A stretch of DNA of 33,611 nt from Galbitalea sp036491035 (GTDB lineage Bacteria > Actinomycetota > Actinomycetes > Actinomycetales > Microbacteriaceae), in the NCBI GenBank assembly GCA_036491035.1, contig DASXCU010000099.1, forward strand, positions 1 to 33,611, written 5' to 3'. Shown piece by piece: positions 25,401-30,750 of this stretch. The position numbers and the translations under genes are program-made. The notes under the pieces were generated by a model. The model searched no databases. It saw only the letters and a program-made list of their open reading frames with translations, and was not told where the DNA came from. How positions within the stretch are numbered: the first letter of the stretch is position 1; every line of letters starts with the position of its first letter.

Positions 25401-26980
25401 ACGCGATCCCACACGATGCGAGGTCGCAGTTCGGCGAACTCATCGCTCGGGTAAAGGCCGCTCAGGAGGTCGAGGGTGGCCTCGAACGCGCTGCGCGGGA
25501 GCGTGGCGAACGGGGCGCTGCGCCGGACAGTGTCCCACCATTCCTCGAGCTCGATCGGCTCGAGCGCGACGGCGGCGACGGTCTGCTGGGCGAGGATGTC
25601 GAGCGGATTCTGCGGGACCGCGAGCGCCTCGATCTTGCCCTCGACCATCCGTTCGCTGACCACGGCGACATGGATGAGGTCGGCGCGGTGTTTCGGAAAC
25701 AGGACGCCGCGGGATACCTCGCCGACCTGGTGACCGGCGCGACCGATCCGTTGCAGCCCGCTCGCGACGGAGGGCGGCGACTCGACCTGTACGACGAGGT
25801 CGACCTCGCCCATGTCGATGCCGAGTTCGAGGGTGGATGTTGCGACAACGCAGCGCAGGCGACCGGACTTCAGGTCGTCCTCGATGATGGCCCGCTGGTC
25901 CCTGCTCACCGAGCCGTGGTGTGCCCGCGCCAGCAGGGCGGGAGAGCCCGACGAGGTGCCGGACTGGCCCGGCATCAGCGCGGGCTGGCCACCGCCGGAC
26001 CGCGATCCAGCGCCGGCCTCGACGAGTTCGACCCGAGATGGATCTTCGAATTCAGGGAACATCCGCTCCGAGTACAGGTCGTTGAGCCGCCCGGTGAGCC
26101 GCTCCGCCAGGCCGCGTGAGTTGACGAAGACGATGGTCGACTGGTGTTCGAGGATGAGGTCGACGATCCGCTCTTCGACGTGCGGCCAGATCGAGCCCTG
26201 CGCGCCGGTCCCCGCGGACGGTCCGTCCAGCTGCGACGCCGTGCCGAGTTCGCTCATATCGTCGACGGGGACGACGACTCGCAGGTCGAATTTCTTGGTC
26301 GACGGCGGCGCGACGATGGTCACCGGTGCGAGTCCGCCGAGGAACCGCGCGACCTCCTCCCGTGGACGCACCGTCGCGGAGAGCCCGATGCGCTGGGCCG
26401 GTTTCTCGAGCAGGTCGTCGAGCCGCTCGAGCGAGAGCGCGAGATGCGCCCCGCGCTTGGTCGCCGCGACGGCGTGTACCTCGTCGACGATGATCGTGTC
26501 CACGCCGAGCAGTGACTCGCGCGCGGCCGACGTCAGCATCAGATAGAGGGACTCCGGCGTCGTGATCAGGATGTCGGGCGGCGTGCGGGCAAGCAGACGC
26601 CGATCCTGCGTCGTCGTGTCGCCCGATCGAACGCCCACCGTGATGTCCGGGGCGGGAAGACCGAGTCGCTTGGCCGTCTGGGTGACGCCGACGAGCGGCG
26701 AACGCAGGTTGCGTTCGACGTCGACGCCGAGCGCCTTCAGCGGAGAGATATAGAGGACCCGGGTTCGTCGCTTCGGGTCGGGCGCAGGCGAGGACAGCAG
26801 CTGGTCGATCGACCACAGGAACGCGGCGAGGGTTTTGCCTGAGCCGGTGGGGGCGACGACGAGCGCATGGCTGCCCGAACTGATTGCATCCCACGCACCG
26901 GACTGCGCCGTCGTCGGCCCCGCGAACGCGCCCGTGAACCACTCCCGGGTTGCGGGGGAGAATCGGTCGAGGGCACTCAC
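22421..26980 (-). CDS. lhr: large helicase Lhr
   Basis: At 1519 residues this is a full-length Lhr. Helicase motifs are clear: Walker A APTGSGKT (43-50), motif Ia region YISPLKALG, motif II DEVH (166-169), motif III LSATVR, motif V STLELGIDMG and motif VI QRIGRAGHQ. These are followed by the winged-helix, beta-barrel and long C-terminal part that separate long Lhr from the short Lhr-core proteins. A low-complexity Gly/Ser insert lies between motifs III and V (around 325-345). Mycobacterial Lhr moves 3' to 5' on single-stranded DNA and unwinds RNA:DNA hybrids, and is induced by DNA damage. The GTG start has CAGGAT 6 nt upstream (26992-26987), again a leaderless arrangement. Confidence 0.96.
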   Translation of the reverse strand: MSALDRFSPATREWFTGAFAGPTTAQSGAWDAISSGSHALVVAPTGSGKTLAAFLWSIDQLLSSPAPDPKRRTRVLYISPLKALGVDVERNLRSPLVGVTQTAKRLGLPAPDITVGVRSGDTTTQDRRLLARTPPDILITTPESLYLMLTSAARESLLGVDTIIVDEVHAVAATKRGAHLALSLERLDDLLEKPAQRIGLSATVRPREEVARFLGGLAPVTIVAPPSTKKFDLRVVVPVDDMSELGTASQLDGPSAGTGAQGSIWPHVEERIVDLILEHQSTIVFVNSRGLAERLTGRLNDLYSERMFPEFEDPSRVELVEAGAGSRSGGGQPALMPGQSGTSSGSPALLARAHHGSVSRDQRAIIEDDLKSGRLRCVVATSTLELGIDMGEVDLVVQVESPPSVASGLQRIGRAGHQVGEVSRGVLFPKHRADLIHVAVVSERMVEGKIEALAVPQNPLDILAQQTVAAVALEPIELEEWWDTVRRSAPFATLPRSAFEATLDLLSGLYPSDEFAELRPRIVWDRVTGTITGRPGAQRLAVTSGGTIPDRGLFGVYMVGAAAGGGRVGELDEEMVYESRVSDVIALGTTSWRIEDITHDRVMVSPAFGQPGRIPFWKGDGLGRPAELGAAVGRFIREVSTSAADAALERVRTAGLDERAVTNLVSFIADQKGATGHVPTDKTLVVERFRDELGDWRVILHSPYGMPVHSPWALAVTARVRERYGFDGGAVAADDGIIVRLPDTDAQPPGAELFVFEAGELEQLVTDEVGGSALFASRFRECAARALLLPRYNPGKRSPLWQQRQRASQLLEVARKFPSFPIVLETVREVLQDVYDLPALMELTGQIAGRTIRIVETETESASPFARSLLFGYVAAFMYEGDSPLAERRAAALSLDPTLLAEMLGRAELRELLDPKVLDQTELELQRLAPDRKARDLEGVVDLLRVLGPLSLEEIVARTTDENAAQVRTWLDELARTRRVLSARIAGEDRSAIIEDASRLRDALGVALPIGVPTAFIDPVADPVGDLVSRYARTHGPFAASAVAERFGLGIAVVLDSLRRLGSDRRVVEGEFRPGATGSEWVDAEILRRLRSRSLAALRQEVEPVSQDTLGRFLPAWQHVTPLSDRGALRGADGLLQVIDQLSGVALPASAWESLVLPSRLRDYSQAWLDELTVSGEVLWSGAGSLPGSDGWVSLHLAESAAVTLPEAIDFETSELQRDILVALAGGGAFFFRQLGAAVGETDDRELAAAIWDLVWAGLITNDTFAPLRSFLGGKAAPARAPRTRAYRNANQSLRALQSGPPTVAGRWSLLPLAVGDTTVRAKATAEALLERHGIVTRGAVTNEGIRGGFALAYKVLSSFEETGRARRGYFVDGLGGAQFGTGATVDRLRQFTRDDGDLPELTAFTLAATDPANPYGAALGWPAGEGHRPGRKAGALVVLVDGQLVAYIERGGKTVLTFSADEAVLAAAAASLAATVRSGLGRLRVEKVDGDFSIGTPFGVALATAGFAPTPQGLRLRA

Positions 26981-27005
26981 CCTCCCATCCTGCCCCTCGC
27001 CGCCG

Positions 27006-27614
27006 TCAGGCGTCCGGTCGGCGCCCGGCGAGGACCGTCGTCACAAACGCGCTCACGTCGGCGGCCTCGGCCTCCGAGATCCAGTGCCCCATCCCGACGT
27101 AGTCCATGACGGTCAGGTCGACGTGCTTCGCCAGCCACTCGTTCGTCGCCGCGACATCAGGCTTCGGCACGATCTCATCCAACTCGCCGTGGCCGCTGAA
27201 GACGGGCGGAGACAGCTCGGCGAGCTTCGGCGCCGCATCAAGTCCCAGCAGGATGCCGCTGAGTTGCACGCAGTAGTCGAAGCGTTCCGGTGCCTGCCGC
27301 AGCAGCTCGAGGGCCATCGCTCCGCCCTGCGACAGGCCGAGCACGCCGACGGTCGAGAATCCGGACTGACCGTCCAGCCAGCGCAGCACGCCGTCGACGG
27401 CGTCCCTGACCCCGTAGTCATCGAGAAACCAGGCGTGTCCCGACGGCTGTTCGACGGGCGCCGTCAGCGCGGCCGTCACCACTGACGCGGGCAGGCCGGG
27501 GAAGCGACCCTCGAGATCGCGATCGGTGCCCTCGAACCCGTGAAGCAGGATCAGCAGGTCGTCGCCGGGCTTCGGCGAACGCGACCACGCTGCCGCCATC
27601 TCGACGTCAGGCAT
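27006..27614 (-). CDS. alpha/beta hydrolase, phospholipase/carboxylesterase type (second of tandem pair)
   Basis: From the ATG at 27614 the product has 202 residues. It shows LLILLHGFEG with the oxyanion region, the nucleophile elbow GLSQGG, the acid in GHGELDEIVP and the terminal His in MGHWIS, so the Ser-Asp-His triad is complete. This is the compact phospholipase/carboxylesterase family (DLH/LYPLA-like), acting on short esters or acyl-proteins; the substrate is unknown. The ATG overlaps the stop of the preceding paralogue by 8 nt (27607-27614). An upstream ATG at 27638 is possible but would overlap it by 32 nt. It closely resembles its neighbour in length and motif order. Confidence 0.87.
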   Translation of the reverse strand: MPDVEMAAAWSRSPKPGDDLLILLHGFEGTDRDLEGRFPGLPASVVTAALTAPVEQPSGHAWFLDDYGVRDAVDGVLRWLDGQSGFSTVGVLGLSQGGAMALELLRQAPERFDYCVQLSGILLGLDAAPKLAELSPPVFSGHGELDEIVPKPDVAATNEWLAKHVDLTVMDYVGMGHWISEAEAADVSAFVTTVLAGRRPDA

Positions 27615-28230
27615 GGTCCCGGAGGAATGCCGTGACATCCGTCAGCTCGTCGGAGGAGACCGAGTGCGCCATGTTTTCGTAAATCCTGATGGTCGCGTCG
27701 GAGTGGGCGGGCAGCCACTGCGCTGTGCGCTCGACCGCGCTCGCGGGGATTACCTGGTCGAGGGTCCCTCGGCCCCAGAACACCGGCGGTCGCAGCTCGG
27801 CGAGCTTGTCGTCGTTGTCGGAGTTGCCGTCCGCCACAAAGCCCGACAGGGCGGTGATGGAGCGGAAACGCTCCGGCTGTGCGCGCATCGCCTGCAGTGC
27901 CACGACCGCACCCTGGGAGAAGCCGAGGAGGCTCACCGACTGGTAGTCAAGCGTGTCCAGCCAGTCGAGGACCGCGCTCGTGGACTGCTCGACCTCGTCG
28001 TCTCGGGGCTGAGCGACCCCCCGATCGGCGAACGAGAACCACGCCCATCCACCGCTCTCGGCAATCGGGGCACGCACGGACGCGATGGTCGACCCGAGCG
28101 GGAGGCGCGGCGACAACTGGAACAGGTCGCCCTCGTGCGATCCGTACCCGTGCAGCAGCACCAGTAGCGGACGGCCGGCGCGCTCGCGCTCCGGGGCGGA
28201 CCACATTACGGCGTTCGCGTCGAGGTTCAT
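27607..28230 (-). CDS. alpha/beta hydrolase, phospholipase/carboxylesterase type (first of tandem pair)
   Basis: Starting at the ATG at 28230 the product has 207 residues with LLVLLHGYGSHEGDLF, the elbow GFSQGA, the acid in GRGTLDQVIP and the terminal His in MAHSVSSDEL. Compared with the following gene the same motifs occur in the same order and the proteins differ by five residues in length, so the pair probably arose by tandem duplication. A longer reading to 28347 would run through the divergent promoter region and is rejected. TAGCGT (28243-28238) lies 7 nt before the ATG, the same element and distance as before the gene at 9650. Confidence 0.87.
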   Translation of the reverse strand: MNLDANAVMWSAPERERAGRPLLVLLHGYGSHEGDLFQLSPRLPLGSTIASVRAPIAESGGWAWFSFADRGVAQPRDDEVEQSTSAVLDWLDTLDYQSVSLLGFSQGAVVALQAMRAQPERFRSITALSGFVADGNSDNDDKLAELRPPVFWGRGTLDQVIPASAVERTAQWLPAHSDATIRIYENMAHSVSSDELTDVTAFLRDHA

Positions 28231-28237
28231 CCCTTCC

Positions 28238-28280
28238 ACGCTAGCCGTTTCGCCGGTGACGCGGCCTCGTAGGTGAGAAT
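28238..28280. promoter_or_regulatory. divergent leaderless promoters of esterase and DUF4916 genes
   Basis: On the - strand TAGCGT (28243-28238) precedes the ATG at 28230 by 7 nt. On the + strand GAGAAT (28275-28280) precedes the ATG at 28286 by 5 nt. Both gaps are too short for a normal leader with a ribosome binding site, although each contains a purine-rich stretch. Confidence 0.35.
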
Positions 28281-28285
28281 GGAGC

Positions 28286-28825
28286 ATGAGCTCCGTAGGC
28301 ACCCCCGACCCGAACTCCGGCTGGCTGTCCGATGACGAGCTCGCCAACGCGCGTCGCCGACTCCCTCTTCTCTATGTCGAAGCGGTCCCGGTGCGTGTGG
28401 ATGGCGTCGGCCAGGTCACCGAGGTCGGCATCCTGCTGCGAGCGAACGCCGACGGCGACATCACGCGCACGATCGTGTCGGGGCGGGTGCTGTTCGGCGA
28501 GAGTCTCCGCGAGGCGCTATTCCGGCATCTCGAGAAAGATCTCGGCCCGATGGCCTTTCCGCTGCTGCCCGCGTCGCCGGTGCCGTTCTCTGTCGCCGAG
28601 TACTTTCCCTTCCCGGGCGCGCAGTTCACGGATGACCGCCAGCACGCCGTCTCGCTGGCCTACGTGGTCCCCGTCTCGGGTACCTGCGAACCCAGGCAGG
28701 ACGCACTCGAGCTCACCTGGATGAATCCGATCGAGGCGGCGTCGGACGCGGTCGCCTCCGAGATGGAGGGCGGTCGTGGTTCTCTCCTCAAGGCCGCGAT
28801 GGCCTCGGTCGGTCGCCTGTTTTAA
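28286..28825 (+). CDS. DUF4916 Nudix-like protein with altered Nudix box
   Basis: The 179-residue protein fits DUF4916, an actinobacterial relative of Nudix hydrolases. The segment GRVLFGESLREALFRHLEKDLG (residues 66-87) has the Nudix spacing Gly-x5-Glu-x7-Arg, but the REUXEEXG core reads RHLEKDLG, so one of the two metal-binding glutamates is lysine and the other aspartate. VAEYFPFPG and DDRQHAVSLAYVVPVSG are further conserved family segments. Pyrophosphohydrolase activity is therefore doubtful; a binding or unusual catalytic role is possible. The reading frame ends just before the 20-bp hairpin at 28834-28880. Confidence 0.85.
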   Translation: MSSVGTPDPNSGWLSDDELANARRRLPLLYVEAVPVRVDGVGQVTEVGILLRANADGDITRTIVSGRVLFGESLREALFRHLEKDLGPMAFPLLPASPVPFSVAEYFPFPGAQFTDDRQHAVSLAYVVPVSGTCEPRQDALELTWMNPIEAASDAVASEMEGGRGSLLKAAMASVGRLF

Positions 28826-28833
28826 CCGCGAAA

Positions 28834-28880
28834 CGCCAGTTGTGGTCGTTCCCAAGGTTCGGGAACGACCACAACTGGCG
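28834..28880. terminator. perfect 20-bp hairpin between convergent genes
   Basis: Arms 28834-28853 and 28861-28880 are perfectly complementary over 20 bp around a 7-nt loop (AAGGTTC). They sit 8 nt after the DUF4916 stop and 19 nt beyond the helicase stop on the other strand. A bidirectional terminator is the simplest reading. The length and perfection exceed what termination needs and there is no T-run, so a dispersed repeat element is an alternative. Confidence 0.7.
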
Positions 28881-28899
28881 ACTCGGGTGAAATTCGGGT

Positions 28900-30369
28900 C
28901 TAGCGACCGCGACGGCGACCGTTGCTCGACTGGCTCATGCCGACGAGACCACCGACACGAAGCGGCTGCTGGGAACGAGCTGCGCCGTTCGGGCGTCCCG
29001 TCCGCTTTGCGCCGGATGGCTGGCCGGCATCCGCAACGCGTGCGGCGCGCTCGCCGCGCGACTGGCCCTGTGCGTTGCCCTGACCACGACCGTCGCGGTT
29101 GGTGCGCTTGCGCTGCGCATTGGCGCCCTGCGAGCGGCCGCCCTGACCCTGTCCACGAGCGGGTGCCTCGGCGCGAGGCGTCGGCTTGACGTAGGCGGCG
29201 ACATCGCCGACGAGCTCGGCGACAGCCGCTGAATTCGCGTCCACCTGCTGCGGGGTCACCGTGATGGCGGCCTTGCGAAGGAGTGCGGCGGTGTCCTTGC
29301 GCTGCTCCGGCAACACGAGCGTGACGACGTCACCCTCGGCGCCGGCGCGTGCGGTGCGGCCCGAGCGGTGCAGGTACGCCTTGTGCTCGGCCGGCGGGTC
29401 AACGTGGATCACGAGTTCGATGTCGTCGACGTGAACACCGCGAGCGGCGACATCGGTCGCGACGAGAACGCGTACCTCGCCCGCCGAGAAGGCGGCGAGG
29501 TTGCGGTCGCGCTGCACCTGCGAGAGGTTGCCGTGCAGGTCGACCGCGGGGATTCCGGAGTCGGTGAGCTGGCGGGCAAGCTTCTTGGCGTGGTGCTTTG
29601 TCCGCATGAACAGGATGCGACGCCCGCTGCCGGAGGCGAGCGCGCGAACGAGCGCGTTCTTCGACTCGGTGCCGGACACCTCGAAGACGTGGTGGGTCAT
29701 GGCCGCGACCGGCGAGTTGGCCTCGTCGACGGAGTGCAGGACCTCGTTGTGCAGGTAGCGGCGAACGAGCTTGTCGACGCCGTTGTCCAGCGTGGCGCTG
29801 AACAGCATCCGCTGTCCGCTCTGCGGGGTCTTGTCCATGATGCGGGTGACGACGGGAAGGAATCCGAGGTCGGCCATGTGGTCGGCCTCGTCGAGGATCG
29901 AGATCTCGACGGCGTCGAGGGACACGAAGCCCTGCTTCATGAGGTCCTCGAGGCGACCGGGGCAGGCCACGACGATGTCGACGCCCGCCTTGAGGGCTGC
30001 AACCTGGCGCTGCTGCGAGACGCCGCCGAAGATGGTCGTCGACTTAAGACCGTAGACATCGGCGAGAGGCTGGATGGCCGCGGTGATCTGGGTGGCCAGC
30101 TCGCGGGTGGGCGCCAGGATGAGCGCAAGTGGGCGACCCGCACGACGCTGACCGCCGGCCAGCTTGCCGCCGAGGCGGGCAACCAGCGGGATGCCGAACG
30201 CGAGCGTCTTGCCGGAACCCGTCTTGCCGCGGCCGAGCACGTCACGCCCGGACAGGGTGTCCGGCAGTGTGTCGACCTGGATGGGGAACGGCTCGGTGAT
30301 CCCGTTCGCCGCGAGCGCGGTAACGAGAGGAGCGGGCACGCCGAGCGCGCCGAAAGGTGAATCAGTCAA
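28900..30369 (-). CDS. DEAD-box RNA helicase
   Basis: From the TTG at 30369 the protein has 489 residues and starts just before the Q-motif (FGALGVPAPLVTALAANGIT then PFPIQ). Helicase motifs follow: Walker A GKTGSGKT (about 48-55), PTRELA, ILDEADHM, the SAT motif, and HRSGRTARAG in the second RecA domain. The tail beyond about 390 is rich in Arg, Gly, Gln and Asn, typical for RNA-binding extensions of cold-active DEAD-box proteins. It probably unwinds structured RNA in ribosome assembly or mRNA decay. A reading to the TTG at 30513 would add 48 residues with AGA, AAA and TTT codons foreign to this genome and would consume the leader hairpins, so it is rejected. The TTG start remains somewhat uncertain. 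Confidence 0.9.
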   Translation of the reverse strand: MTDSPFGALGVPAPLVTALAANGITEPFPIQVDTLPDTLSGRDVLGRGKTGSGKTLAFGIPLVARLGGKLAGGQRRAGRPLALILAPTRELATQITAAIQPLADVYGLKSTTIFGGVSQQRQVAALKAGVDIVVACPGRLEDLMKQGFVSLDAVEISILDEADHMADLGFLPVVTRIMDKTPQSGQRMLFSATLDNGVDKLVRRYLHNEVLHSVDEANSPVAAMTHHVFEVSGTESKNALVRALASGSGRRILFMRTKHHAKKLARQLTDSGIPAVDLHGNLSQVQRDRNLAAFSAGEVRVLVATDVAARGVHVDDIELVIHVDPPAEHKAYLHRSGRTARAGAEGDVVTLVLPEQRKDTAALLRKAAITVTPQQVDANSAAVAELVGDVAAYVKPTPRAEAPARGQGQGGRSQGANAQRKRTNRDGRGQGNAQGQSRGERAARVADAGQPSGAKRTGRPNGAARSQQPLRVGGLVGMSQSSNGRRRGR

Positions 30370-30583
30370 AAGGAATTCGTTTCTTGAAAAGGCGTCAGCG
30401 GAAAGCCGACTGATTGGCGAGAGCGGAGATGTCCGCAATCGATCGCCGGAGAAAGAGTCTGATCTAAATCGTCTTTTCGACGATTTATTCGTGCCGCCCG
30501 AAGGGTGGACCAAAATACACAGAGTTAGCGTTCAACGACGCAGGGGACCCGACAATGGATCCGCAAGTACCTTAATCGTAGCA
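30370..30583 (-). promoter_or_regulatory. structured AT-richer leader of the DEAD-box helicase gene
   Basis: An extended -10 element TGCTACGAT (30583-30575) could start a leader of about 200 nt. The leader contains three hairpins: TAAATCGTC with its exact complement around a GAAAA loop (30465-30487), GCGGA/TCCGC (30423-30436), and a GTCGGC/GCTGAC stem with one wobble pair about 10 nt further downstream. Long structured leaders are known on cold-shock helicase mRNAs, where they mediate autoregulation or temperature response. Application here is inference. Confidence 0.45.
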
Positions 30584-30750
30584 GAGGGGGTGGGCCGGGA
30601 CCGCTCCGCCCCCCGTTCGCGGGTTCCCCCGGACTGGGGTTAGTCCCCCAAAAGGCTGACCCTTAGCCTGAAAATTGCGCCAACCCGAGGCATGTTCGTT
30701 TAGTTCGTCCCCCTGTGCATCTCGGCCGCGTGAATTTTCATGGGAGCGTC
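30584..30750 (+). promoter_or_regulatory. non-coding stretch upstream of the surface-protein gene
   Basis: No gene is seen. It holds C/G runs, a small stem GGACT/AGTCC (30631-30646) and two related elements: TTAGTCCCCC (30640-30649) and TTAGTTCGTCCCCC (30700-30713). TTGCGC (30675-30680) and TTTAGT (30699-30704), 18 nt apart, are a weak promoter candidate for the surface-protein gene. Confidence 0.3.

Noticed and set aside
30370..30513. 48-codon extension of the DEAD-box helicase to a TTG
   Set aside because: Codon use (AGA, AAA, TTT) differs from the genome, and the stretch contains leader hairpins; the Q-motif is complete from 30369.
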